From contig CP143625.1 of the NCBI GenBank assembly GCA_036362785.1, positions 621,401-685,400 on the forward strand: a stretch of DNA of 64,000 bases, read 5' to 3'. Positions 51,551 to 61,169 of the stretch are shown piece by piece; positions within the stretch are counted from its first letter, which is position 1; every line of letters begins with the position of its first letter. The DNA comes from a beta proteobacterium MWH-UniP1. GTDB lineage: Bacteria; Pseudomonadota; Gammaproteobacteria; Burkholderiales; Burkholderiaceae_A. The notes under the pieces are model-generated. The model saw nothing but the letters and a program-made list of their open reading frames with translations. It ran no database searches and had not been told where the DNA came from. Both the position numbers and the translations under genes were made by a program.

Positions 51551-53071
51551 ATGAGTAATCTTTATCAACTTCTTGAGTCCCGCTTTCCCACCACACCCAA
51601 CACTTGCGCCTTTGAAACGCCAGATGGCCGCTATTACACCTTTGATGATCTGCGTGCCGGTAGTGCCAAGATCGCCAACTGGTTAACGTCGCTCAATATT
51701 CCGCTGGGCAGCCGCGTTGCGGTGCAGGTGGAAAAATCTGTGGAGGCGGTGATGCTGTATTTGGGCACACTGCGTGCGGGCATGGTGTTTTTGCCACTCA
51801 ACACCGCCTATCGCGAAGGCGAGATTTCATACTTCTTAAAAGATGCCGAGCCCGCTGTGGTGGTCTGCAGCCCCGACAACCTTGGCTGGATTGCACCTGC
51901 TGCACAAGCGGCGGGATGCCAGGTGGTGAAGACCCTGGGCGAGTCTGCTGATGGCAGCCTGATTGAGGCGGCCACTCCCCATGCGGCCACGTTTAAAACA
52001 GTGCGCTCTAAGCCCGATGACTTGGCGGCCATTCTTTACACATCGGGTACGACTGGCCGCAGCAAGGGTGCCATGCTGAGCCACCGCAATCTCTCGTCTA
52101 ATGCGTTAACACTACAAAAATACTGGGGCTGGAAAAAGGGCGATGTGCTTTTGCATGCGCTGCCAATTTTTCACGTGCACGGTCTGTTTGTGGCGCTTCA
52201 CGGTGCTTTGATTAACGGCAGTAAATCATTCTGGCTGCCCAAGTTTGATACCGATCTGATTGTCAAACTTTTGCCACGCTCAACGGTGATGATGGGTGTG
52301 CCCACCTTTTATGTTCGCCTGGCTGCTGACCCGCGTGTGGACCGAAAGTTAGTCAGCAATATGCGCCTTTTTATCTCGGGATCAGCGCCGCTGCTCACCG
52401 AGACCCACTCGCTTTTCGCGGAACGCACCGGCCACACCATTTTGGAGCGCTACGGCATGAGCGAAACCGTGATGCTCACATCCAACCCGTATAAGGGCGA
52501 GCGCCGCGCAGGCACGGTGGGTTTTCCTTTGCCGGGCGTGCAGGTGCGCCTGGTTGATGATGGGGGCAAGCCCATTGCGCAGAAGAAAAAAACCGAGTCG
52601 GCCATTGGTAGCGTGCAGGTCAAGGGCCCCAATGTATTTGGTGGCTATTGGCGTATGCCGGAAAAAACCAAGGAAGAATTCACAGCTGATGGCTGGTTTA
52701 AAACCGGCGATATGGGCAAGTGGGACGCCGACGGTTATTTGAATCTGGTGGGCCGCAGCAAAGATTTGATCATTACCGGGGGCTACAACGTCTACCCCAA
52801 AGAAATTGAGATGCTGATTGATGACATGCCGGGTGTGGATGAAACCGCTGTCATTGGTGTGCCGCACCCTGATTTCGGGGAAGCCGTGACTGCAGTGGTG
52901 GTGGCCAAGCCGGGTGCCAAGCTTGATGCCGAGGATATGGTTGGTTTTCTAAAAACCAAAATCGCCAACTACAAGGTGCCCAAGAAGATTTATGTGGTCG
53001 ACAGCCTGCCAAGGAACGCCATGGGCAAGGTGCAAAAAAACTTATTGCGTGAGAAGTATCAGGCGGCTTGA
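51551..53071 (+). CDS. Malonyl-CoA synthetase-like acyl-CoA ligase
   Basis: A 506-residue AMP-forming ligase: LYTSGTTGRSKGAMLSHRNLS, LPIFHVHGLFVALHGAL, ERYGMSETVMLTSNPYKGERRAGTVGFPLPGVQVRLVD, WFKTGDMGKWDADGYLNLVGRSKDLIITGGYNVYPKEIE and the catalytic lysine motif RNAMGKVQKNLLR. The HVHGLFVALHGAL and TVGFPLPGV segments fit the MatB group, which activates malonate. It differs from SauT, also in the window. It is paired with the enoyl-CoA hydratase gene. Confidence 0.8.
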   Translation: MSNLYQLLESRFPTTPNTCAFETPDGRYYTFDDLRAGSAKIANWLTSLNIPLGSRVAVQVEKSVEAVMLYLGTLRAGMVFLPLNTAYREGEISYFLKDAEPAVVVCSPDNLGWIAPAAQAAGCQVVKTLGESADGSLIEAATPHAATFKTVRSKPDDLAAILYTSGTTGRSKGAMLSHRNLSSNALTLQKYWGWKKGDVLLHALPIFHVHGLFVALHGALINGSKSFWLPKFDTDLIVKLLPRSTVMMGVPTFYVRLAADPRVDRKLVSNMRLFISGSAPLLTETHSLFAERTGHTILERYGMSETVMLTSNPYKGERRAGTVGFPLPGVQVRLVDDGGKPIAQKKKTESAIGSVQVKGPNVFGGYWRMPEKTKEEFTADGWFKTGDMGKWDADGYLNLVGRSKDLIITGGYNVYPKEIEMLIDDMPGVDETAVIGVPHPDFGEAVTAVVVAKPGAKLDAEDMVGFLKTKIANYKVPKKIYVVDSLPRNAMGKVQKNLLREKYQAA

Positions 53072-53079
53072 GGAATAAA

Positions 53080-53104
53080 GGGGTTTGGTGGGAACCAAAT
53101 CCCC
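53080..53104 (+). terminator. Possible terminator hairpin between converging genes
   Basis: GGGGTTTGGT (53080-53089) can pair with ACCAAATCCCC (53094-53104) with one bulged base. It lies between the ligase gene and the converging ZapB-like gene. There is no T run on either side, so it is only a weak terminator candidate. Confidence 0.35.
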
Positions 53105-53144
53105 ATTTGGCGGACCGACCCGAGAAGGGGTTCGCCGGGGGTGA

Positions 53145-53342
53145 TCAGGATTCTTGGGGGAGTTGCTCGATTAAGTGCTCGACCTTTTGAACCGCGGTAT
53201 TGAGCCGCTGCTGCAGGTCGCGGTGTTCGGCAGACAGTTTGGCGAAGTCGCTTCGCAACTGTTTGTTTTCCTGGCGCAGTTGATCCAGGGTGGCGATCAC
53301 CGCATCGGTTTTTTCGGCAAGCGATTCAATGTCATTGAGCAT
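53145..53342 (-). CDS. Small coiled-coil protein, ZapB/TIGR02449-like
   Basis: A 65-residue protein that is almost one continuous coiled coil: MLNDIESLAEKTDAVIATL, with leucine or isoleucine spaced as heptads through LRQENKQLRSDFAKLSAEHRDLQQRLNTAV. The length and pattern match the small ZapB-like proteins that often accompany zapA in proteobacteria. zapA is not next to it here, so the division role is tentative. It is divergent from the DsbD-like gene, 33 bases away. Confidence 0.65.
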   Translation of the reverse strand: MLNDIESLAEKTDAVIATLDQLRQENKQLRSDFAKLSAEHRDLQQRLNTAVQKVEHLIEQLPQES

Positions 53343-53375
53343 GGCGACAATGGTATCAATTTGAATGTGGCAAAG

Positions 53376-55652
53376 ATGACGGCATTTAAAAAAATCCTTT
53401 CAGCCTTAATCGGCAGCCTGGCCTTGCTTGGCCCGGGGCTACACATGGCCCACGCCCAGGGCCTGTTGCAAAAGGCCCAGTCGGTGCAGGCCCAATCGGG
53501 TGGCCGCGAGGGGCTGGTGCGGGCAGGGGAGGTCCAGGCCGGTCTGGTCGCAGAAAAAACGGCTGCACTGGCTGGCAAACCGTTTGCTTTGGGCTTGCGC
53601 ATCATTCACGACCCCCATTGGCACACCTATTGGCGAAACCCTGGGGACTCTGGCCTGCCCACCAGCATGGCGTGGCAGTTGCCCTCTGGCTGGCAGGCCG
53701 GACCAATTCAGTGGCCCACCCCGAAGCGTTTACCGGTGGGCCCGCTGGCCAACTTTGGCTTCGAGGGTGATCTGCTTCTGCCCGTAGAACTCGTGGTGCC
53801 GGCCAACGCCACGCCGGGTCCGGTGCGACTCACGGCAAAGGCCAGCTGGCTCGTCTGCAAAGATGTCTGCATTCCCGGTGAAGCGGAGCTGGCGATTGTC
53901 GTTACCGTCACGCGTGATGCATCAAGCATTCAAGACACATCGGATGCGGCGCTTTTTGCGCGGGCAAGAAGTGCAATTCCAAAGCCCGATACGACTCGGG
54001 TGGTGCGCGCGTACTTGGCGGACAAGACCCTGTCTTTGGTGTGGTTGTCCAATCAGGCCAGCGAATCAGCGGGCTTTTTCTATCCCTATACCGAAGCTCT
54101 CATTCACCCCGCAGGAGCCCAGCGTTTAGTCAAAACCGCAGATGGTTTCCGGGTAGACATTGCATTGGGTGAGGCATCGAAGTCAGCCGTGCAAGAGGTG
54201 CAAAAAACCAAACACGTTGAGGGCATCTGGGTGGTGTCAGACACCGCGGGGGTGGCGTGGCGGGCGGCATTGCAGTCGGGCCCAGCGCCAGCAGAAGTTG
54301 CCCTGGTGAGTGCGGGTCAGACGGCTGAGCAGGCGGCACCCCGTAAGGCCGAATCGGCGGGTTGGGGCGCACTCGGGGCCGCCATGATTGGCGCGCTTTT
54401 GGGCGGCATGATTTTGAATCTGATGCCCTGCGTGTTTCCGGTGATTGGCTTAAAGGTCTTGTCGTTTGCGCAGTCGGCCCATTCGCGCGCGGGTGCAATT
54501 CAACATGCACTTATCTTTGCTTCTGGTGTGATTGTGAGTTTCTTGGCCCTTGCGGGCCTGCTCTTAGCTCTGCGCGCCGCAGGGGATGCCGTGGGTTGGG
54601 GCTTTCAGTTGCAAAGCCCTTGGGTGGTCTTGCTCTTGGCATTTTTATTTGTGGCCATCGCCGTGAATTTATTTGGCGGCTTTGAGATGGGCCTGATGGG
54701 TAGCCGTGTGGCGAACTTAAGTTTTGCAGAGCGTGCGTCATCGTCGTCGGGTGCGCTGGGCGCGTTTTCTTCCGGCATCTTGGCCGTGGTGGTGGCGTCG
54801 CCCTGCACCGCACCGTTTATGGGAAGCGCGATTGGCTTTACCGCAACTGCCGGCATTGCGGAGACGCTTGCGGTCTTTGCTGCATTGGGCGTGGGCATGT
54901 CACTGCCCTATTTGGTGTTGGCCGCATGGCCGGGGCTTTTGGAAAGAATGCCGCGGCCGGGCCTTTGGATGGTGCGCTTTAAGCAGGCCATGGCCTTTCC
55001 CATGCTGGCTGCAGCAGCATGGTTGTTTTGGGTCTTGGCCAATCTGCAGGGGCCGCAGGTGGTGCTGGCTGCATTGATTGGCGCGATCGCCTTAAGTCTT
55101 GGTCTGTGGTGTTACGGCGTGATTCAGCGTGGTGGTTCGAAGATTGCTGCTGGCCTCACTCTCGTGTTGATGATGGTGCTCGTTGCTTATGCAGCGATAG
55201 AGGCAACACGCGCGGTCTCACCAGCTGCAGCACCAACCAATCTATCATCCACTGGCCCTGGCGTTTCTGTCTCGGGTGATGGGCCTGTGTCTTCTTTCGC
55301 CCCGCAAAATAGTGCGGCAATGTGGCAGCCGTGGGCGCCGGGCCTGCCAGAGCGCCTGCAGGCCCAGGGCCACACGGTGTTTGTCGATTTCACTGCCACC
55401 TGGTGTATTTCATGCCAGGCCAACAAGGTGCGTGTCTTACAAAAAGAGTCTGTGATCAATGCGTTCACGCAAAGTGGTGTGAAGACTGTTCGTGCGGACT
55501 GGACAAGGCGTGATGATCAGATTGGCGCAGAGTTAGCGCGGCATGGCCGCAACGGGATTCCGCTCTATCTGGTCTACCCCCGCGGCGGGGGTGCACCAAA
55601 AATTCTGTCGGAGTGGCTGACCGAAAAAGAAGTGATGGACGCGATTCGTTGA
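53376..55652 (+). CDS. dsbD: DsbD/ScsB-like membrane thiol-disulfide reductase
   Basis: A 758-residue protein from ATG 53376 (MTAFKKILSALIGSLALL, a signal peptide). Order: periplasmic DsbD-alpha-like domain with the cysteine pair LVCKDVCIPGEA, an eight-helix CcdA-like membrane domain with MPCVFPVIGLKVLSF and SPCTAPFMG, and a thioredoxin domain with FTATWCISCQANK (C677, C680). It carries electrons from cytosolic thioredoxin to the periplasm. The large N-terminal domain resembles ScsB more than E. coli DsbD. A palindrome copy encodes VVSDTAG near residue 286, close to the domain boundary. No strong Shine-Dalgarno; GTG 53367 is also in frame. Confidence 0.88.
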   Translation: MTAFKKILSALIGSLALLGPGLHMAHAQGLLQKAQSVQAQSGGREGLVRAGEVQAGLVAEKTAALAGKPFALGLRIIHDPHWHTYWRNPGDSGLPTSMAWQLPSGWQAGPIQWPTPKRLPVGPLANFGFEGDLLLPVELVVPANATPGPVRLTAKASWLVCKDVCIPGEAELAIVVTVTRDASSIQDTSDAALFARARSAIPKPDTTRVVRAYLADKTLSLVWLSNQASESAGFFYPYTEALIHPAGAQRLVKTADGFRVDIALGEASKSAVQEVQKTKHVEGIWVVSDTAGVAWRAALQSGPAPAEVALVSAGQTAEQAAPRKAESAGWGALGAAMIGALLGGMILNLMPCVFPVIGLKVLSFAQSAHSRAGAIQHALIFASGVIVSFLALAGLLLALRAAGDAVGWGFQLQSPWVVLLLAFLFVAIAVNLFGGFEMGLMGSRVANLSFAERASSSSGALGAFSSGILAVVVASPCTAPFMGSAIGFTATAGIAETLAVFAALGVGMSLPYLVLAAWPGLLERMPRPGLWMVRFKQAMAFPMLAAAAWLFWVLANLQGPQVVLAALIGAIALSLGLWCYGVIQRGGSKIAAGLTLVLMMVLVAYAAIEATRAVSPAAAPTNLSSTGPGVSVSGDGPVSSFAPQNSAAMWQPWAPGLPERLQAQGHTVFVDFTATWCISCQANKVRVLQKESVINAFTQSGVKTVRADWTRRDDQIGAELARHGRNGIPLYLVYPRGGGAPKILSEWLTEKEVMDAIR
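54233..54245 (+). repeat. Palindrome copy inside dsbD
   Basis: GGTGTCAGACACC occurs once, in frame, encoding GIWVVSDTAGVAW. It is an exact match to the core of the dispersed element. A single copy could be chance, but the same motif is found in an identical form in other genes and spacers. Confidence 0.6.
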
Positions 55653-55704
55653 TCGCGGCTTCACTCACATGCGCTTGCTGATTTGCTTGGCGAGCGCTGC
55701 GACC

Positions 55705-56526
55705 TTAACCCCGAAGCCCCAGCACGTCTTGCATATCAAAGACGCCCTTGGGCTGTTGCATCAGAAATTTCGCGGCCCGCACGGCACCCTGCGCATAAGT
55801 CGCGCGAGAAGACGATTTGTGGGTAATTTCAATGCGCTCACCTGTGCCGGCAAAGAGCACCGTGTGATCGCCAACAATATCGCCGCCACGAATCACCGAA
55901 AACCCAATCTCTTTGGGGTCGCGCTCACCGGTGTGGCCCTCGCGGGCGTATCGCGCAACATCTTGTAGATTGCGGCCGGCTGCCTTGGCCACGACTTCAC
56001 CAAGTTTTAATGCGGTGCCCGATGGTGCATCGACCTTGTGCCGATGATGGGCCTCGATGACTTCAATATCAAAGCCATCGGACAGATACTTGCCAGCGAC
56101 TTCCAAGAGTTTCAGCGTGATGTTCACGCCCACACTCATGTTCGGTGCGAAGACTGCGGATTGTGTTTTGCCGAATTGCTGAATCGCTGCAAGGCCAGCC
56201 GCATCAAAGCCTGTGGTGCCAATCACGGCACGCACACCATTGGCCTGGCAGGCCTTTAGGTAATCCAGTGTTGCGGCGGGCCGGGTGAAGTCGATCAGCA
56301 CATCGCTGTCTTTTAAGGCGCTCATGGCGTCTGCAGAGATCTTGATGCCCGTGGCCTGGCCCATGAAGTCACCGGCATCTTTGCCCAGCATGGGGCTTGA
56401 GGCGATATCCAGTGCCGCGCTTAAGCGTGTCTGTGGGTCGGCCAAGACCGTTTCAATCAGCATGCGGCCCATACGACCGGTCGCACCCGAAATAGCGATT
56501 CGAACAGGGGAAGTGTTGTTGGTCAT
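55705..56526 (-). CDS. dapB: 4-Hydroxy-tetrahydrodipicolinate reductase
   Basis: It reduces the lysine/diaminopimelate precursor with NAD(P)H in the cytosol. The 273-residue protein has the Rossmann motif [15 protein letters not shown], the substrate motif [20 protein letters not shown] and the C-terminal [16 protein letters not shown]. It follows bamE by three bases on the same strand. In many Burkholderiales the same pair sits beside fur and recN. Confidence 0.97.
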   Translation of the reverse strand: MTNNTSPVRIAISGATGRMGRMLIETVLADPQTRLSAALDIASSPMLGKDAGDFMGQATGIKISADAMSALKDSDVLIDFTRPAATLDYLKACQANGVRAVIGTTGFDAAGLAAIQQFGKTQSAVFAPNMSVGVNITLKLLEVAGKYLSDGFDIEVIEAHHRHKVDAPSGTALKLGEVVAKAAGRNLQDVARYAREGHTGERDPKEIGFSVIRGGDIVGDHTVLFAGTGERIEITHKSSSRATYAQGAVRAAKFLMQQPKGVFDMQDVLGLRG

Positions 56527-56529
56527 GAT

Positions 56530-56937
56530 TTAGCGTGCCGGACGTGATGGAAGAATGCCTTCGCCACCATCTTTGGGCAGGGGATCTCCCCCCCAGCTAG
56601 CCAGCAGGTTGTCTTTGAAAGTCACGGAAAAACGGCGGCGTTCTTTTCGGCCATCGCCGCGTTGAATGTCGAACACGTAATCCCAGCGGTCACTGCGAAA
56701 TGGGTCAACCAGAAGTGGGGTGCCCAATACCGCCCGGACTTGTTCCTTGGTCATGCCTTCTTTGAGCTGGGCGGCCATGGCCTCGGACACATAGTTACCC
56801 TGGCCAATATCCACGCGATACGGCGTGAGCCAATTGGGTGGGTTTTCCCTGGCGGATTTCACCCACTGTGGGGTACTGCAGCCCGCAAGCAGCAGGGGGG
56901 TTAGCAAAAGTCCGGTAAGGCGTAGTGGCTTGGTCAT
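56530..56937 (-). CDS. bamE: Outer membrane assembly lipoprotein BamE
   Basis: A 135-residue lipoprotein with a lipobox LLAGC (C20), then the SmpA/BamE domain: YRVDIGQGNYVSEAMAAQLKEGMTKEQVRAVLGTPLLVDPFRSDRWDYVFDIQRG. It is a small subunit of the BAM complex that inserts outer-membrane proteins. It is divergent from fur with about 50 bases between the starts, so the two promoters are back to back. Confidence 0.95.
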   Translation of the reverse strand: MTKPLRLTGLLLTPLLLAGCSTPQWVKSARENPPNWLTPYRVDIGQGNYVSEAMAAQLKEGMTKEQVRAVLGTPLLVDPFRSDRWDYVFDIQRGDGRKERRRFSVTFKDNLLASWGGDPLPKDGGEGILPSRPAR

Positions 56938-56950
56938 GGAAATCTCGGTG

Positions 56951-56977
56951 TTGGCAGAAGGCCTAGCCCGTTATGAT
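56951..56977 (+). promoter_or_regulatory. Candidate fur promoter, giving a near-leaderless message
   Basis: TTGGCA (56951-56956) and TATGAT (56972-56977) are 15 bases apart. TATGAT is one base from the ideal -10. Transcription would start about 56984, one base before ATG 56985. The ATG at 56973 lies inside the -10 box, so ATG 56985 is the better fur start. The spacing is shorter than ideal, and there is no Shine-Dalgarno. Confidence 0.45.
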
Positions 56978-56984
56978 ACGTCCC

Positions 56985-57446
56985 ATGCCCGGAATCGAGG
57001 ATCTCAAAACCACTGGCCTGAAGGTCACCACGCCCCGACTTAAGGTGCTGGATATCTTTCATCGGGCCAGCACCCGCCACCTGACGGCCGAAGACGTGTA
57101 TCGGGCGCTGTTGGCAGAGAACTTGGATATTGGCCTGGCCACCGTTTATCGCGTGCTGACCCAGTTTGAGCAGGCCGGTATCCTGGCCAGAAGTAATTTC
57201 GAATCGGGCAAGGCGGTCTTTGAGCTAAACGAGGGCAACCATCACGACCATCTGGTCTGCCTGGATTGCGGCCGCGTGGAAGAGTTTTTTGATTCCCAGA
57301 TCGAAGATCGTCAGCATGAGATCGCCGAGAAAAAAGGCTTTCGGCTGCAAGAGCATGCCCTGGCACTTTATGGCCACTGCACCCGAACCGATTGTGACTT
57401 TAAGCGGGGCTCAGCTGCCGACGGAAAGCTCGTCAAGGGCAAGTAG
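56985..57446 (+). CDS. fur: Ferric uptake regulator
   Basis: A 153-residue DNA-binding repressor (from ATG 56985) that senses iron. The winged helix [13 protein letters not shown]...[11 protein letters not shown] leads to [17 protein letters not shown]; the metal sites are the [16 protein letters not shown] and HCTRTDC regions. The last part reads [15 protein letters not shown], and its end overlaps recN, coming from the other strand, by 36 bases. Confidence 0.96.
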   Translation: MPGIEDLKTTGLKVTTPRLKVLDIFHRASTRHLTAEDVYRALLAENLDIGLATVYRVLTQFEQAGILARSNFESGKAVFELNEGNHHDHLVCLDCGRVEEFFDSQIEDRQHEIAEKKGFRLQEHALALYGHCTRTDCDFKRGSAADGKLVKGK

Positions 57447-59102
57447 GCTTTTGGCGTGTTCCCGAGAGGTTTTCTCGGTACCCTGATCGCCCAGCATTCG
57501 GGCAATCTCATCCACCCGTTCTTTACTCCCCAGGGCCGTGAGTTCGCTGCTTGGTGCGCCTTTGGCGGCGGCACGTTTGGTAATGCGAAAGTGTTGATGG
57601 CCGCGTGATGCAACTTGTGGCAAGTGGGTGACACACAGCACCTGCCGTGCCTCACCAAGTTGCCGCAGAAGTTTGCCAACGGTGTGGGCCACGTTGCCGC
57701 CAATGCCGGTATCCACCTCGTCAAAGATGAGTGTCGGAATGTCGCTGGCTGCAGAGGTGACCACTGCAATGGCCAGACTGATTCGTGCCAGCTCCCCCCC
57801 TGATGCCACCTTCTGAATGGGGAAGGGCGCACCACCCGCGTGATTGCGCAGGGTGAAGATTACGTCTTCCAGGCCAAACGATGCCGGCTGCTCACGGGGC
57901 TCACAGACGGCCTGAAAGACCATCGACCCCATGGCCAACTGCCCAAACCAATCATTGACCGCGACCGAGAGCTGGTCGCAGGCTTTTTGTCGGGCCTTGG
58001 AGATCTGCTGGGCAAGTTTTTGAAAGGCGGCATCGGTGGTGGCCAACTGTTTTTTCAGCTGGGCCACATCGGCGGCCGCCTGGGCACTGGCCAATTCGCG
58101 GCGGGCGTCTTCCAAAATGTCGGTGAGTTGTTCCGGCCGGGTCTTTAATTTGCGTGCAGTGGTGAAGATCGCCTCAACGCGGCTTTCCACTTCCGCCAAT
58201 CGCTCGGGATCAAGATCGGTTTTGTCTAAGTATTTTTGAAGCGCATCGGCAGCCTCTTGAAACTGAATCGCCGTGGCCTGAACCGCTTCGGCTGCTGCGG
58301 CGATTCTTGGGTCTTTGTCGGTCAGATTGGCTAAGCGTTGGGCAATCCGTTCTGTCTGACTGAGCAGCGAGTTTTCTTCTTCATCAATACTGCTTAAGGC
58401 CGACTGGGCAGTCTGTAAGAGTTCTGCAGCGTGAGAGAGGCGCTTTTGTTCTTCTGACAAAGATGCCCACTCACCGGGCTGGAGTTTGAGCGATTCAATC
58501 TCTTCGATCTTCCACTCGAGTTGATCGCGCAGTGCCTGCATCTGTTCCGAGTGTTGCTCGGCCTGATCCAAGGCCTGCTGAATTTTTTGTTTTTCACGCC
58601 AGAGTTCAGCCAGGGCCTGGGTGTCTTTTTGCAGGCCCGCGTGGGCATCTAAGAGTTGCCGCTGTGCATTGGGCCGAAGCAGATTCTGGTGGGCATGCTG
58701 GCCGTGAATATCCACCAAGGCCTCGCCGAGTGTTTTAAGTTGCGCAAGCGTGGCAGGCTGCCCATTGATCCAGGCCCTGGATTTGCCAGTGGATTCCACC
58801 GTGCGCCGAATCAGTAGCGTTGTGGGCTCGTCTTCATCTGCTGGCTCGAGTCCCGCTTCGGTTAGCCAGGCCTGGACCTGGGGCAGGCTGCCGATATCAA
58901 AGCAGGCGGAAAGATCGGCCTTGGCAGCGCCCTCGCGAATTACCGATGTATCGGCCCGCCCACCCAGCATGAGATCCAGGGCATCAATCAGAATGGATTT
59001 GCCAGCGCCCGTTTCACCGGTCATCACGGTAAAGCCACGGGCAATGTCGAGCTCAAGGCGCTCGACAATCACAAACTGATGAACCGATAGTGAGACAAGC
59101 AT
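57411..59102 (-). CDS. recN: DNA repair protein RecN
   Basis: A 563-residue SMC-like ATPase for double-strand break repair. Walker A is [20 protein letters not shown]; a long coiled-coil region follows ([22 protein letters not shown]) and the C-terminal half has [17 protein letters not shown] and [20 protein letters not shown]. Its end overlaps the fur end by 36 bases, so the 3' parts of the two messages are antisense to each other. It follows nadK by 14 bases on the same strand. Confidence 0.96.
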   Translation of the reverse strand: MLVSLSVHQFVIVERLELDIARGFTVMTGETGAGKSILIDALDLMLGGRADTSVIREGAAKADLSACFDIGSLPQVQAWLTEAGLEPADEDEPTTLLIRRTVESTGKSRAWINGQPATLAQLKTLGEALVDIHGQHAHQNLLRPNAQRQLLDAHAGLQKDTQALAELWREKQKIQQALDQAEQHSEQMQALRDQLEWKIEEIESLKLQPGEWASLSEEQKRLSHAAELLQTAQSALSSIDEEENSLLSQTERIAQRLANLTDKDPRIAAAAEAVQATAIQFQEAADALQKYLDKTDLDPERLAEVESRVEAIFTTARKLKTRPEQLTDILEDARRELASAQAAADVAQLKKQLATTDAAFQKLAQQISKARQKACDQLSVAVNDWFGQLAMGSMVFQAVCEPREQPASFGLEDVIFTLRNHAGGAPFPIQKVASGGELARISLAIAVVTSAASDIPTLIFDEVDTGIGGNVAHTVGKLLRQLGEARQVLCVTHLPQVASRGHQHFRITKRAAAKGAPSSELTALGSKERVDEIARMLGDQGTEKTSREHAKSLLALDELSVGS

Positions 59103-59116
59103 GGCCAGCGCCTGGG

Positions 59117-60079
59117 CTAATGATTTTCGGAAGGGGGCTGCGGGTCAGGCCTGCCGACAAAAAGCGGGTTGGTACTCCAGTGGAGTTTGCGCCGAAGCAT
59201 GACAAAGTAGTCGTAGCTCTTGGGGTGAAGCAGCCGGGCCTTGTGGGCTGCATGCCGGATCACGATCTTGTCACCGTCTTCCAGCGAGGCCAGCGCCTGC
59301 ATATCGCAGTGCAGGCTGGTGCCTGCACCATCGTTGACAACGACTTGTACTTCCACCGTTTCCGGCAGCACGATGGGCCGGCTCGAGAGCGCCTGTGGGG
59401 CCACGGGAACCAGGGTCGTTCCGGCAAGTGCAGGATGCAAAATCGAGCCAAGTGCCGAAAGCGAGTAGGCCGTTGACCCGGTGGGGGTCGAGACAATTAA
59501 TCCGTCGGCCCGCAGGGTCTGCAGATAGTGGCCATCGACAAAGATTTCCAGCTCCACCATGCGGCTCACGGCCCCGCGGCTGATCACGGCATCGTTGAGC
59601 GCAGGGGCATCAAAGACGGCCACACGGCTGTGTTCGCTATTTTTTCGGCGCATGACCGAGACCTGCAGCATGCTGCGGTCTTCTTGGACATAGTCGCCCT
59701 GTAGTACCGCTGGAAGTTCGGTGTCCACCTGGGAGATATCCAGGTCGGTCATAAAGCCGAGCCGGCCCTGGTTCACACCAATCAGGGCAATCCCGTAGGG
59801 GGCGAGCTGTCGGGCAACGCCAAGCAGGGTGCCATCGCCCCCAAGAATCACGGCCAGGTCAATGTGTTGGGCAAGTTCGGTAAGCGTGCCGGTGCCGTCA
59901 GACTCGCCTTTGCCAAGGCCCGCGCTGGTGGCGGTCTCCTGTTCCAGCCAGACGGTGCCGCCCGCAGCACGGACGGTGGCGATGATTTTTCGCAAAGGCG
60001 CACCCAGGCCATCGGTCTGAGGCCGACCGAAAAGCCCAATCCGTTTAAAGGGTGTTTGACCGTTACGCATGTCCTGCAT
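59117..60079 (-). CDS. nadK: NAD kinase
   Basis: It phosphorylates NAD to NADP. The GGDGTLLGVARQL motif and the TPTGSTAYSLSALGSILHP signature are clear, with NQGRLGFMTDLD between. I choose ATG 60079 (MQDMRNGQTPFKRIGLF, 320 residues); ATG 60070 is also possible. A longer frame from 60139 would overlap the divergent hrcA gene and is rejected. recN follows by 14 bases. Confidence 0.95.
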   Translation of the reverse strand: MQDMRNGQTPFKRIGLFGRPQTDGLGAPLRKIIATVRAAGGTVWLEQETATSAGLGKGESDGTGTLTELAQHIDLAVILGGDGTLLGVARQLAPYGIALIGVNQGRLGFMTDLDISQVDTELPAVLQGDYVQEDRSMLQVSVMRRKNSEHSRVAVFDAPALNDAVISRGAVSRMVELEIFVDGHYLQTLRADGLIVSTPTGSTAYSLSALGSILHPALAGTTLVPVAPQALSSRPIVLPETVEVQVVVNDGAGTSLHCDMQALASLEDGDKIVIRHAAHKARLLHPKSYDYFVMLRRKLHWSTNPLFVGRPDPQPPSENH

Positions 60080-60116
60080 TACACCATAGGACCGGGGATG
60101 GGGAATAATGCGGTCT

Positions 60117-61151
60117 ATGCTTGATGATCGATCCCGCAACCTTCTGAAAACCCTGATTGAGCACTACATTGCCGACGGCCAGCCGGTCGGTTCGCGTGCG
60201 CTTTCCAAGTTCTCGGGCCTGGATTTGTCACCGGCCACCATTCGCAATGTGATGGCTGATTTAGAAGATATGGGCCTGGTGGCCAGCCCCCACACATCGG
60301 CTGGCCGGGTGCCCACGCCCAAGGGCTACCGGCTCTTTGTGGATAGCCTGCTCACGGTTCAGCCGATTGCCCCAACCCAGGCGGCAATGCTGGAGGGCCA
60401 GCTTCAGGCCGATGCCCCCCACCGCCTGATGAATCATGCGGCCCAGCTGCTCTCAAGCTTGTCGAGTTTTGCGGGTGTGGTGGTCACGCCCAAACGTGGC
60501 GGCGTGTTTCGGCATATTGAATTTCTGCGCTTAAGTGAGTGCCGTGTGCTGCTGATTGTGGTGAGCCCCGAAGGTGATGTGCATAACCGTATTTTGCAGA
60601 CCGACCGTGATTACACCCCCACCGAACTCACCGAGGCAGGCAATTACATCAATAGCCATTACGCGGGCCTTGATTTCGAGGCCGTGCGCCAGCGTTTAAA
60701 AGGCGAGTTGTCGGAACTTCGCAATGACATCTCGGCGCTCATGCAGTTGGCCGTTCAGACCGGTGAAGATGTGATGAAAAGCCCAGATGATGCGGTATTG
60801 GTTTCGGGTGAGCGCCGGCTTTTGGATATTTCTGATTTGTCAGAAAACATGAGTCGCTTGCGCCGGCTCTTTGACTTGTTTGAGCAAAAGGCATCGCTTG
60901 CCCAGCTGCTTGATGCGTCGACGCAAGGGCAGGGCGTGCAGATTTTCATTGGCGGAGAATCGTCATTGGTGCCAATTGAAGAGTTGTCGGTGGTGGCGGC
61001 ACCCTATGAGATTGATGGCCGAGTGGTGGGCACACTTGGTGTGATTGGCCCCACCCGCATGGCTTATGAGCGGGTGATTCCAATTGTGGACATCACTGCA
61101 AAACTACTTTCCACCGCATTGAGTCAGCCCGGCTCGGCGCATCACAATTAA
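60117..61151 (+). CDS. hrcA: Heat-inducible repressor HrcA
   Basis: HrcA represses groESL and dnaK operons through CIRCE. ATG 60117 ([21 protein letters not shown]) gives 344 residues. The N-terminal winged helix is followed by [52 protein letters not shown], and the C-terminal domain by [17 protein letters not shown]. The ATG at 60108 is also in frame but weaker. I see no CIRCE element just upstream. hemH follows by 18 bases. Confidence 0.96.
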   Translation: MLDDRSRNLLKTLIEHYIADGQPVGSRALSKFSGLDLSPATIRNVMADLEDMGLVASPHTSAGRVPTPKGYRLFVDSLLTVQPIAPTQAAMLEGQLQADAPHRLMNHAAQLLSSLSSFAGVVVTPKRGGVFRHIEFLRLSECRVLLIVVSPEGDVHNRILQTDRDYTPTELTEAGNYINSHYAGLDFEAVRQRLKGELSELRNDISALMQLAVQTGEDVMKSPDDAVLVSGERRLLDISDLSENMSRLRRLFDLFEQKASLAQLLDASTQGQGVQIFIGGESSLVPIEELSVVAAPYEIDGRVVGTLGVIGPTRMAYERVIPIVDITAKLLSTALSQPGSAHHN

Positions 61152-61169
61152 AACGACAATAAAACCTAA

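Noticed and set aside
60061-60116. CIRCE operator upstream of hrcA
   Set aside because: No 9-base inverted repeat TTAGCACTC with nine-base spacer is visible between nadK and hrcA.
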